This document shows positions 55,624 to 63,783 of a stretch of DNA of 64,000 bases, piece by piece (positions within the stretch are counted from its first letter, which is position 1; every line of letters starts with the position of its first letter). A program made the translations under genes and the position numbers. The DNA comes from Pseudomonas fluorescens (GTDB lineage: Bacteria > Pseudomonadota > Gammaproteobacteria > Pseudomonadales > Pseudomonadaceae): NCBI RefSeq assembly GCF_902497775.2, contig NZ_OZ024668.1, positions 1,883,826 through 1,947,825 of the forward strand, read 5' to 3'. Below the pieces are notes generated by a model that saw only the letters and a program-made list of their open reading frames with translations, was not told the origin of the DNA and made no database searches.

Positions 55624-57462
55624 TCAACTAGCTTGCAATTCAGCACCGTGCTGATAGCGCCGGTACAACGCTGCATATTCGCCACCCCTTTCCAGCAACT
55701 GCTGATGCGGCCCTTGTTCCACCAGCTTGCCCTCGCGAATCAGCACGATCCGCTCCGCATCGCGGATGGTCGCCAGGCGGTGGGCGATGATGATCGCCGT
55801 ACGCCCCTGGCACAGCCGCCGCAGCGCGTGCTGGATGCGCCGCTCAGTGTGCACGTCGACCGCCGAGGTGGCCTCGTCCAGCACCAGCACCGCAGGGTCT
55901 GCCAGGTGCGCGCGCACCAGGCACACCAATTGGCGCTGGCCCTGGCTCAGGTGACTGCCCAACGGCCCGACCTGGGTCTGGTAGCGATGTGGCAGGCGCT
56001 CCAGCACCTCGTCGGCACCCAGCTCGCGCACTGCGGCAATCAAGGTCTGATCATCGGCATCCGGTGCGGCCAGGCGCAGGTTGTCGAGGATGCTGCCGTT
56101 GAACAGCACGTTGTCCTGCAGCACCACACCGACATGCCGGCGCAGTTGCTGCTGGCTGAGCTGGCGGATATCGACACCATCCAGGGTCACGGCGCCGTGA
56201 TCCACTTCATAAAAGCGCGTGAGCAACTGCACCAGGGTGCTTTTGCCATGCCCGGACGGGCCGACAATGGCCAGCACTTCACCGGCATCGATGCGCAGGT
56301 CGAGGCCGTCAATCACCGGGCGGGTGGGTTGTGGCAGGTAGGCAAAACGCACCTGTTGGAAGTGCACCTCGCCACGGGCCCGGGGCAAGTCTATCGGCGC
56401 CACCGGGTCGAGGATCTGCGGCGCCGTGTCGAGCAGCAGGAAGATCCGCTGGGCCGAGGCGGAACCGGTGGCATAGCGCTCGAACAAGTCAGTCAGCTCT
56501 TGCAGCGGGCCGAGGAACAGCATCACGTAGAACAGGCTTTCGCCGACCTGGCCGACCGTGACCGTGCCCTCGGCCAGGCTGTAGCCGCCGACCAGCACCA
56601 GCACTGCCATGCCGGCTGCGGTGAGCAGCGCGGTAAAGGGCGCGAACCAGCCCGAACGCAGGCTGCCGATGATCAGCGCGTGGTTGAAGCCGTGCAGCAG
56701 TTGTTTGTAACGGGCCAGGTTCGGTGGCTGCTGACCGGTTTGCTGCAGCAGGCGAACACCGCTGACGCTCTCGACCAGGTGCGCGGTGAAGCGGCTGCGC
56801 TGTTCGGCGACCTGGGCCCAGTTGCGCTGGGCGATGCGCTTGAAGGCCCAGGTCGCCGTCAGCAGCAGCGGTACGCTACCGATCAGGCTGAAAAAGAACA
56901 GCGGCTCGATCAGCCACAGCATCACTGCCGCCAGGCTGCAGCGCAGCAGGGCGCCGAGCAGCTCGGGCGGGCCCTGGATCAGCAGCGGCTCGAGGGCATC
57001 GACGTCGCGGTCGGCGCGAGAAATGATGCGCCCGGCGCGGGTGCGGTCGAAGTAGCCGACACTCAAGGCCTGGACGTGGGCAAACACCCGTACCCGCAAC
57101 TGGTTGAGTACCTGAATTGCCGCACTGCCGGCAATGTACTGCGACACCCCGGCGAGCAGAAAGCGCCCCAGCCAACTGGCCGCCAGGCCCAACCCCAGCC
57201 ACAGCACCAGTGGCTGGTCGAGCAGCCAGCGGTTGCCGTCGTGGATCAGGCCGCGGTCGAGCAGTTCACGAACGAACCAGGGGCGCAAGAACACGGTGAA
57301 CACCAGCACCAGCTCCAGGCCAATGACCCAGGCAATCTGCCTGCGCACCGGCCGCAACAACGGCAGCAGGCGCTGGAACATGCTGCGGTCGAGGGCTTTT
57401 TTCGCCAGCAGCTCTTCGATTTCGATATCGCTCAGGGCGTTGCCCGGCAGTGGCTTAGCCAT
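55624..57462 (-). CDS. ABC transporter half, catalytically consensus NBD
   Basis: A 612-residue fused membrane plus ATPase protein. Six transmembrane segments are followed by an NBD with Walker A GPSGHGKS, signature LSQGQ (usual LSGGQ), Walker B VLVLDEATSAVD with the catalytic Glu, and switch His (IIIAHRLATI). Together with the neighbour it fits a heterodimeric ABC exporter with one working and one degenerate ATP site. The start ATG 57462 overlaps the end of the partner gene by 8 bp. The substrate is unknown; the sulfur context suggests handling of a sulfur compound or by-product. Confidence 0.88.
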   Translation of the reverse strand: MAKPLPGNALSDIEIEELLAKKALDRSMFQRLLPLLRPVRRQIAWVIGLELVLVFTVFLRPWFVRELLDRGLIHDGNRWLLDQPLVLWLGLGLAASWLGRFLLAGVSQYIAGSAAIQVLNQLRVRVFAHVQALSVGYFDRTRAGRIISRADRDVDALEPLLIQGPPELLGALLRCSLAAVMLWLIEPLFFFSLIGSVPLLLTATWAFKRIAQRNWAQVAEQRSRFTAHLVESVSGVRLLQQTGQQPPNLARYKQLLHGFNHALIIGSLRSGWFAPFTALLTAAGMAVLVLVGGYSLAEGTVTVGQVGESLFYVMLFLGPLQELTDLFERYATGSASAQRIFLLLDTAPQILDPVAPIDLPRARGEVHFQQVRFAYLPQPTRPVIDGLDLRIDAGEVLAIVGPSGHGKSTLVQLLTRFYEVDHGAVTLDGVDIRQLSQQQLRRHVGVVLQDNVLFNGSILDNLRLAAPDADDQTLIAAVRELGADEVLERLPHRYQTQVGPLGSHLSQGQRQLVCLVRAHLADPAVLVLDEATSAVDVHTERRIQHALRRLCQGRTAIIIAHRLATIRDAERIVLIREGKLVEQGPHQQLLERGGEYAALYRRYQHGAELQAS

Positions 57463-59224
57463 GGTCGATCCCCAGCAGGTCACGGTAGGTCGGGTTGCGT
57501 TGCAGCAGTTGTGCGTGGGTGCCGCTGTCGGCGATGGCGCCGTTGTCGAGCAGCAGCACACGGTCGGCGCGTTGCACCGTGGAGACCTTGCTGGCGATCA
57601 GCAGCAGGGTGGTGGCAGCCGGTTGCTGGCGCAGGTTGTCCAGCACCTGGCCTTCGCTCAGCGCATCCAGGGCGCTGGTGGCGTCGTCCAGGCAGAGGAT
57701 GGCGGGCGCGGCGAGCAAGGCCCGAGCCAGGCACAAGCGCTGGCGCTGGCCACCGGAGAGGGTCACGCCGCGATCGCCAAGCGGGCTGGCGAGGCCCGCG
57801 GGCAGGCGTTCGAGGATGTCGTCGGCGCCGGCCTGGTGCAGGGCCTGAAGCAGTTGTTCGTCGCTGGCGCCGGGTGCGCTCAGGCGCAGGTTGGCGGCCA
57901 GGCTGTCGGCGAACAGAAAGCTCTCTTGGGGCACTACGTGCACGCGCCGGCGCAGGTCGCTCAGGTCCAGCTGGCGAATGTCCTGCCAGCCGGATTGCGC
58001 GTTGCCCAGCAGCAGCCGGCCTTCGGCAACATCGCTCAGGCGCGGCAACAGGCTCGCCAGCAGGCTCTTGCCGGTGCCGGTGGCACCGACCAGGGCGACG
58101 GTTTCACCCGCTGCCAGCTCGAAGGTGCAGTGGCGCAGGATCGCCTGGCCGCCACCGGGGGCGGCGACGCTGACGTTGTCGAACTTCAGCGCCAAGGGCC
58201 CCTCGGGCAAGCGCTGACTGCCGCCGACAATCAGCGCCGGGGCATCCAGCAACTGCCAGATGCGCCCGGCCGAGGCGCGGGCATCGGCGAAGGTCTGCAT
58301 CACCCGGCCAATGCCTTCGATGCGAAACACCAGGGTGGTGGCGATCAGCAGCGAGGTCACCAGTTCGCCAATGCCGATCCGGCCTTCTGCGGCCAACTGT
58401 GCACCGATCACCAGTATCCACACGTGCCCCAGCGCGACCACCGCCTGCGGCAGCGGAATCCGCGAACTGGCATAGGCCAGGGCCTGGCGCGCCAGGGTGC
58501 TGAACTGCTGGACCTGGCGCTCGAAGCCGTCGATGCGCTGGGCCTGCAGGCCGAACGACTTGATCACCCGCACCGCGCCAATGCCTTCGGCCAGGTCCTG
58601 GTTGACCCGGTCGTAGGCGGCGCCGACCGCGCGGTCGAGGCTGACCAGGCGCTCGGTTTGCAACACGAAAATCCACACCCCGAGCACCGTCAGCAGCAGC
58701 GGCCCGAGTGCCAGCAACGGGTGGTACCAGGCCAGCAGGCCGACGGTGGCCAGTATCACCAGCGGCGTTTCGACCAACTGCCGCCAGAAGCTCACCAGCG
58801 CATCGCGAACCTTGTCGGCATCGCGGGTGGTGCGGGTGACCATCTCGCCCATGCCGTGCTGCCAGTGATAGCCCAGGTGCAGGCGCAGCACCTGCTCCAG
58901 CAGGCGTTCGCGCAGGCGTGTCAGCAGCGCCTGGCCAAGAATCAGCGAGCCGATGGCCGCCGCGTACTGCAGCAACGCCCGGCCCAGGGCGACGCCGAGG
59001 ATCAGCCAGAACCAGCCCCAGGCGCGCTGGCCGTCGAGGCTGCCATCGGCCAGGCGCTGCACCGCCGTGCCGGCGCTGACGTCGTTGAGGGCGTGGCCGA
59101 TCAGCCATTGCTGCCAGACCAGGCCGAGGTTGATGGAAACGAACAGCCCGGCGACCAGGGCGAAACGCCAGGGCATTTCGCGGTAGATCGCCAGGCTGCG
59201 CAGCAGCGGGTGTCGAGGGCTCAT
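57455..59224 (-). CDS. ABC transporter half, degenerate NBD
   Basis: A 589-residue partner of the downstream half-transporter. Its NBD has Walker A GATGTGKS and a canonical signature LSGGQ. The Walker B ends AILCLDDATSALD, with Asp where the catalytic Glu should be, and the switch His is replaced (LLIASKVSTV for IAHRLSTV). Such changes define the non-hydrolysing side of heterodimers such as TM287/288. It lies 30 bp after the DszC-like gene on the same strand, so three genes form one operon. Confidence 0.88.
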   Translation of the reverse strand: MSPRHPLLRSLAIYREMPWRFALVAGLFVSINLGLVWQQWLIGHALNDVSAGTAVQRLADGSLDGQRAWGWFWLILGVALGRALLQYAAAIGSLILGQALLTRLRERLLEQVLRLHLGYHWQHGMGEMVTRTTRDADKVRDALVSFWRQLVETPLVILATVGLLAWYHPLLALGPLLLTVLGVWIFVLQTERLVSLDRAVGAAYDRVNQDLAEGIGAVRVIKSFGLQAQRIDGFERQVQQFSTLARQALAYASSRIPLPQAVVALGHVWILVIGAQLAAEGRIGIGELVTSLLIATTLVFRIEGIGRVMQTFADARASAGRIWQLLDAPALIVGGSQRLPEGPLALKFDNVSVAAPGGGQAILRHCTFELAAGETVALVGATGTGKSLLASLLPRLSDVAEGRLLLGNAQSGWQDIRQLDLSDLRRRVHVVPQESFLFADSLAANLRLSAPGASDEQLLQALHQAGADDILERLPAGLASPLGDRGVTLSGGQRQRLCLARALLAAPAILCLDDATSALDALSEGQVLDNLRQQPAATTLLLIASKVSTVQRADRVLLLDNGAIADSGTHAQLLQRNPTYRDLLGIDHG

Positions 59225-59254
59225 GAAGGACTCGCGGCAGATGGAAGGGTGCGC

Positions 59255-60472
59255 TCAGCGGCTGGCGCCGGCCTTTTGCTTGGCATTGAGGATGGCGGTG
59301 TATTCGCCTGGGTCGATGCCGTTGAGGTAGTAGTTGCCGACGTGGTGCAAGCGCCAGCGGATCGGGTCGTGGGTGGTGTGCACCCGGGCGTTGCGCCAGA
59401 AGCGGTCGAGGTTCCACTTGCTTAACGACGAGCTGGCGCCGAGCAGCGAGAAGAGGTCGCTGGAGATCTTCAGCGCAGCGCCATCGGAATGGGCGCGGGC
59501 GGTGGCCACCGAGAGGATCAGCTCGTCTTGCAGGGCTTTGTTGTCCGGGTCCTGCTCGTGGGTGTCGAAGGTCCGCGCGGCATCGCGCAGCAGCGATTCG
59601 GCGGCACGCAGGGCCACCGCGTACTCGCCGATCTGGCGGATGATATGCGGCTCTTCACTGGCCCGTTCCACCTCGCTCTCGACCCATGGCCGGGCGTGCT
59701 GGTTGAGGTAGTCGATGCCGGCCTGCAGAGCGCCGGCGGCGATGCCGGTGTCGATGGCGGCGTGGAGGATCTGCGGGAAGGTCAGGCCGGTGCGCTTCAT
59801 CGGGCCCTGGCGGCGCAGCACGTAACGCTCGTCCAGTTCGATGTTGTCGAAGATCACCGTGCCACTGACCGAATTGTTCTGGCCAAAGGCGTCCCAGTCA
59901 TCGACCAGGGTCAGCCCGGGAGTATCGCGGTGCAGCAGCACACCGGCGCCGCCGTCATCGCTGGCGGCGGTCAGCGAGATCCACTCGGCCAGGTAAGCGC
60001 CTGTGGAGTAGAACTTGCTGCCGTTGAGGATCAGCTTGCCATCGGCACGGCGTTCGACCCGGGTCTTGAGGGCGAACTTGTTCTTGCCGCCGACCTCGGC
60101 CAGGGCATTGCCCAAGCGCTTGCCGGCCAGCACATCGGCAATTACCCGATCGCGCACCTCGTCCGGGTAGCCGCTGAGCACGCCGCGCAGCATCACGTTG
60201 TGAATCTGCAGCAACTGGCCGACGCCGCCGTCGGCGCGGGAGATGATCCGTACGGTTTCGACGATGGTTTCCACCGCCGCGCCCAGGCCGCCGAGCGCTA
60301 CCGGTACGCCAATGGCGGTGATACCACTGTCGGACAGCAACTGCGCCTGGCGCCGGGGCAGTTCGCGGTTGAGCAACGGGTCGGCGGCGAGGGCGGCGAT
60401 TTCCTCGGCAATGTCATGGGCGGCGGCGATGGCCTGGGCGGGGCTGTGCAGGCGACGGGGCAGGGTACTCAC
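59255..60472 (-). CDS. DszC/SfnB-like flavin-dependent oxidoreductase (acyl-CoA dehydrogenase fold)
   Basis: A 405-residue protein of the acyl-CoA dehydrogenase fold. Its C-terminus FWRNARVHTTHDPIRWRLHH and the following VGNYYLNG are typical of the DszC/SfnB sulfur-acquisition group, not of true acyl-CoA dehydrogenases. It would use reduced flavin to oxygenate an organosulfur compound. The start is GTG 60472, with AAGGA 9 bp upstream; the longer upstream frame is Cys-rich and unlikely. A sigma-54 promoter lies at 60512-60527. It leads the operon with the two ABC halves. Confidence 0.85.
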   Translation of the reverse strand: MSTLPRRLHSPAQAIAAAHDIAEEIAALAADPLLNRELPRRQAQLLSDSGITAIGVPVALGGLGAAVETIVETVRIISRADGGVGQLLQIHNVMLRGVLSGYPDEVRDRVIADVLAGKRLGNALAEVGGKNKFALKTRVERRADGKLILNGSKFYSTGAYLAEWISLTAASDDGGAGVLLHRDTPGLTLVDDWDAFGQNNSVSGTVIFDNIELDERYVLRRQGPMKRTGLTFPQILHAAIDTGIAAGALQAGIDYLNQHARPWVESEVERASEEPHIIRQIGEYAVALRAAESLLRDAARTFDTHEQDPDNKALQDELILSVATARAHSDGAALKISSDLFSLLGASSSLSKWNLDRFWRNARVHTTHDPIRWRLHHVGNYYLNGIDPGEYTAILNAKQKAGASR

Positions 60473-60511
60473 GATAGGGCTTCCTTGAATAAACAGGTAC
60501 CCAGGGCCTTG

Positions 60512-60527
60512 AGCAGGTTCTGTGCCA
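60512..60527 (-). promoter_or_regulatory. Sigma-54 promoter of the DszC-like/ABC operon
   Basis: Minus strand TGGCACA-GAAC-CTGCT with GG-N10-GC spacing, the same as the receptor promoter apart from part of the spacer. The predicted start is near 60501, 29 nt before GTG 60472. Confidence 0.65.
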
Positions 60528-60582
60528 GTGGCGGCGAAGCCCCGTGCGGCAAGGCTTACGGCGCTTTTGCCAACAGCCTGTG

Positions 60583-60626
60583 TTGCTGGAGCAGCAATCG
60601 GCTGCCGATTGTTGCTGTGGCAGCAG
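60583..60626. promoter_or_regulatory. Two dyads, shared activator site of divergent operons
   Basis: TTGCTG-GAG-CAGCAA (60583-60597, perfect inverted repeat) and TTGCTG-TGG-CAGCAG (60612-60626), 29 bp apart. They lie 89-118 bp from the predicted left start and 121-150 bp from the right start. Confidence 0.55.
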
Positions 60627-60712
60627 CAGGGCTGCACCCGTACTGCTGGCAGATCAGCAGTCAACCTTCACGAAAACACGCAAAGCCCAATGAAATCAGG
60701 GATTTGCCGAGT

Positions 60713-60728
60713 TGGCACGGGCGCTGCA
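60713..60728 (+). promoter_or_regulatory. Sigma-54 promoter of the rightward sulfur operon
   Basis: TGGCACG-GGCG-CTGCA: the -24 half is exact and the -12 half has one change, with GG-N10-GC spacing. The predicted start is near 60740, about 43 nt before the start codon at 60783. Confidence 0.75.
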
Positions 60729-60782
60729 ATAGCTCAGGCAAAGGCCACCTGGCCGATTCGATCCGCTTGATGGAGCATGCCC

Positions 60783-61841
60783 ATGACAATCGCCGCCACC
60801 TTGCCGCTGCCTAGCGCCACGAAGCTTGAGCAACTCTGGTTCACCCGCTGCCCCGTGCCAACCGCGTCCGGCATCGCCTACACCTTGGGCTGGCTCACCG
60901 AAGAGTTCGCCGCCGACGGCCTACCGGTAGAAACCCTGCAGCACGCCCGGCAACTGGGCCATCACCACTACGATCACCAACTGCCCGGGCTGTTTCGCGA
61001 GGGCGGCAATGTTCCGGCTCTGGCGGCCCGCGCCGCCGGTGCACCGAGCCGGCTGATCGGCCTGACCTGGATCGAGGAATGGCAGACCATCCTGGTCCGC
61101 CCCGACTCAGGCATCTGCAGCGCCGCCGATCTCAAAGGCAAGCGCCTGGCGTTGCCGGCCTGGGGCGCCAACCGTCCCGGCAGCATCGCCCGGGCCATGA
61201 GCCTGCACGGCTACAAGGGCGCCCTGAGCCTGGCCGGCCTGAGCTTCGATGATGTCCAGCTGGTGGAAGTGGCGCTGCAATCCCAGGACGACGCGCCGAC
61301 CCCGCAGCAGGGTTTGCAGCGGCTGTGGTCGGGCCTGGATTACCTGGTGCGCGGCGAGGTCGATGCGGTCTATGTCAAGGGCGCCGCCGCCGCCGATGCG
61401 GCCCGGCGCCTGGGCCTGGTGGTGGGTATCGACCTGGACCAGATCGCCGACCCACGCAATCGCATCAACAACGGCACGCCACGGCCAATTACCGTGCACC
61501 AGAGCCTGCTCGACGAGCACTTCGAGCTGGTGGTGCGCTTTCTCGCCCAGACCCTGCGCGCCGCCGACTGGGCCCGTGACAACCGCGACGGCCTGTTGCG
61601 CATTCTGCAGGACGAAACCCGCGCCGGCGCTCAAGGCGTCGATGAAGCCTACCGCGGCGACTTCCATACCACCCTGGCCCCGGACCTTTCGGCCGAGCGC
61701 CTGGCCTACCTCGATATCCAGAAAACCTTCCTCAACCTGCACGGCTTTCTCGAAGCCGATTTTGCCCTGGCCGACTGGGTCGACCCGCGTCCACTGCAAG
61801 CCGCCCAGCAACTGCTGGCCGAACGCCGCGCCCGCGCTTAA
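60783..61841 (+). CDS. DszB-like sulfinate desulfinase candidate with intact catalytic triad
   Basis: A 352-residue cytoplasmic protein related to DszB. Cys23 (TRCPVPTA), His62 (HHYDHQ) and Arg72 (LFREGG) match Cys27, His60 and Arg70 of the Rhodococcus enzyme, including the 10-residue His-to-Arg spacing. That enzyme hydrolyses an aryl sulfinate to sulfite. The second of two ATGs is chosen because GGAG stands 7 bp before it and only 1 bp before the first. There is no signal peptide, so a periplasmic binding role is unlikely. It is first in a rightward operon with a sigma-54 promoter. The substrate is unknown. Confidence 0.78.
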   Translation: MTIAATLPLPSATKLEQLWFTRCPVPTASGIAYTLGWLTEEFAADGLPVETLQHARQLGHHHYDHQLPGLFREGGNVPALAARAAGAPSRLIGLTWIEEWQTILVRPDSGICSAADLKGKRLALPAWGANRPGSIARAMSLHGYKGALSLAGLSFDDVQLVEVALQSQDDAPTPQQGLQRLWSGLDYLVRGEVDAVYVKGAAAADAARRLGLVVGIDLDQIADPRNRINNGTPRPITVHQSLLDEHFELVVRFLAQTLRAADWARDNRDGLLRILQDETRAGAQGVDEAYRGDFHTTLAPDLSAERLAYLDIQKTFLNLHGFLEADFALADWVDPRPLQAAQQLLAERRARA

Positions 61842-61853
61842 AGGAGCATTGCC

Positions 61854-62588
61854 ATGACCGTACTGACCACCGACCACTTGATCGACGCCGAGCTGAAAAC
61901 CTTCATCGAGCAGGTGATCAACGAGGCCGATCAGGCCTTCACTGTGTTCCGCGAAACCAACACCATCACCGCCAACGGCACCGTCGGCTTTATCGAGCGG
62001 GTACCGGGCCGCGAGCTGCTGGTGTCGGTCAACTACCCGGGACCGTGGGATTACCGCAAACCGCTGCAGGCCACGGTCAGCGACCTGGCCGGCAACCTGG
62101 TGCATGGCCAGGGCAAGGGCGGCCTGGGCCGCTACGCCAAGCTGTTGCGCGAGCAGCCGCAGATCACTACGGTGTCCCACGTGCACTCGCCGTACCTCGG
62201 CGCCTGGGCGCAGACCCAGCGCACCTTGCCGTTCAACTACGTGCCGGTGCAGCGCTTCCAGCTGGCCCGCGAGCTGCCGACCTACATCGACCGCCGCCAG
62301 GACGAGGTCGATTTCATCCTCGAACGCCTGGCCGAGAACCCGTTCACCCCGGCCATCCTTGAAGCCAACGGTGGCGCCACGGTCTGGGGCCAGCAGGGCC
62401 TGCGCGCCACTGCCGAGTTCATCGTGCTGCTGGAGGAGGGCGCGCAACTGCAACTGCTGGCCGAAGCCATTGGCGGCTCGCGGCCTTTTGGCCCGGGCGT
62501 GCTCACCCAGCAATGGCAGATGAGCAAGCTGATCGACAAGGCCAACGAGCTGGGCCTGATTCCCGCCACCGACCGCATTCGCGCCTGA
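61854..62588 (+). CDS. Class II aldolase/adducin-like protein lacking usual catalytic residues
   Basis: A 244-residue protein of the class II aldolase/adducin fold with the HxH zinc pair in SHVHSPYLGAW. The third zinc His, normally in NHG, is Gly here (EANGGATVWG), and the catalytic Glu before the HxH pair is not seen (GKGGLGRYAKLL). It may bind metal differently or act as a non-lyase partner. It lies 12 bp after the DszB-like gene, with GGAG before the ATG. A role in processing the carbon part after desulfonation is inference. Confidence 0.75.
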   Translation: MTVLTTDHLIDAELKTFIEQVINEADQAFTVFRETNTITANGTVGFIERVPGRELLVSVNYPGPWDYRKPLQATVSDLAGNLVHGQGKGGLGRYAKLLREQPQITTVSHVHSPYLGAWAQTQRTLPFNYVPVQRFQLARELPTYIDRRQDEVDFILERLAENPFTPAILEANGGATVWGQQGLRATAEFIVLLEEGAQLQLLAEAIGGSRPFGPGVLTQQWQMSKLIDKANELGLIPATDRIRA

Positions 62589-62597
62589 GGAAAGACC

Positions 62598-63773
62598 ATG
62601 GCAGTCAAGATTCTCTGGTACCTGACCAGCCCCGATGGCCCCTATCCGTGGGAAGCCCAGGGGCGCTGGAAAACCGATTTCGCCCACCTCAAGCAACTGG
62701 CGGTGGCCAGCGACCGCCTCGGTTACTACGGCTCGCTGCTGGGGTCGAGCCCCAACGAAAGCCTGGCGGTGGCCGCCGCGCTGATCGACGCCACCGAGCG
62801 CCTGCGCTTTCTGGTGGCCCAGCATCCGGGCGAACTGTCGCCAGCAGTGCTGGCCAAGTGGGCGCTGACCTTCGATGCGTTCTCCAACGGCCGCCTGCTG
62901 TTCAACGTGGTCAACGGTAGCGATGCCGGCCTGGCGACCCTGGGCGTGCATTATCCGCACGATGAGCGCTACCAGTTCAGCCTGGAATACTGGCGCGCGT
63001 TCCAGAGCATCTATGCCGGTGAAACCGCAGGCTTTGACGGCCAGTACGTCAAGCTCGCGCCACGCCCGGCTGCGGCGGCGCGTCACCCGCTGGGCGGCTG
63101 GCATCCGCCAAAGCGCGCCAGCGTGCCGCTGTGGGGCGCCGGCACGTCCGGCCCAGGGGTTGCCCATTCGGTGCAACTGCTCGACGTGTACCTGAGTTTT
63201 GCCGACACCCCGCCAAAGCTGGGCGACAAGTTCCGCCGGGTGGCGGCTGAGGCGGCGAAGATCGGGCGCGAGCTGACCTTCGGCACGCGCCTGCAGATCA
63301 TCGTGCGCGAAACCGAAGAAGAGGCCTGGGCCCACGCCGAGAAGCTGCTGCAACAGACCTCACTGGCCACCGCCCGTGCGGCGATTGAACGCCAGTTGCC
63401 GCCAGGGCAGACCCTGGAGACCTTCAGCAGCGACAACCCGCAGATCCAGCGCAATGTGCAGAGCATCCGCGACGGCCGCCTGCCCGCGGCGCGGGAGCTT
63501 GAGATCTACCCCAACGTCTGGACCGGCCCGAGCCTGTTCGGTTTCAACATCCTCGGCCCTGCGGCCGGCACCTACCTGGTCGGCAGTGCCGAGCAGGTGG
63601 CCGAACGGATTCGCGAGTACGAGGCCCAGGGCACTTCGGCGTTCATCCTCTCGGGCTTTCCGCTGATCGATGAAGCCCACCGGGTTGCCGACCTGCTGTT
63701 CCCCTTGCTGGACCTTGACCACGGTTTCGACATTCCGCGCCTGAGTGCGCGCACGGTTGCCGAACCGGCTTAA
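62598..63773 (+). CDS. LLM-class flavin monooxygenase, SsuD-like
   Basis: A 391-residue luciferase-fold enzyme with SsuD-type phrases (LGYYGSLLGSSPNESLAVAAAL, RLRFLVAQHPG, NGRLLFNVVNGSDAG). The partner at 54263 has the same fold but a clearly different sequence, so the cluster carries two such enzymes, probably for different sulfonates or for two steps. It would need FMNH2 from a reductase not present here. It lies 9 bp after the aldolase-like gene, in the same operon. Confidence 0.9.
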   Translation: MAVKILWYLTSPDGPYPWEAQGRWKTDFAHLKQLAVASDRLGYYGSLLGSSPNESLAVAAALIDATERLRFLVAQHPGELSPAVLAKWALTFDAFSNGRLLFNVVNGSDAGLATLGVHYPHDERYQFSLEYWRAFQSIYAGETAGFDGQYVKLAPRPAAAARHPLGGWHPPKRASVPLWGAGTSGPGVAHSVQLLDVYLSFADTPPKLGDKFRRVAAEAAKIGRELTFGTRLQIIVRETEEEAWAHAEKLLQQTSLATARAAIERQLPPGQTLETFSSDNPQIQRNVQSIRDGRLPAARELEIYPNVWTGPSLFGFNILGPAAGTYLVGSAEQVAERIREYEAQGTSAFILSGFPLIDEAHRVADLLFPLLDLDHGFDIPRLSARTVAEPA

Positions 63774-63783
63774 GGAGTTGCCC

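Larger units (their letters stand above)
60473..60782. other. 310-bp divergent regulatory region of the sulfur cluster
   Basis: No gene is seen. It holds two outward-facing sigma-54 promoters (60512-60527 minus, 60713-60728 plus) with two TTGCTG-N3-CAGCA dyads (60583-60597, 60612-60626) between them. The dyads would serve both directions. Confidence 0.65.

Noticed and set aside
50677..59425. Several plus-strand frames of 760-875 codons over the receptor, monooxygenase and ABC genes
   Set aside because: Antisense to genes with clear motifs; low-complexity Ala/Gly/Arg/Gln translations.
61107..63353. Minus-strand frame of 748 codons
   Set aside because: Antisense to the DszB-like, aldolase-like and SsuD-like genes, which have proper starts and spacing.
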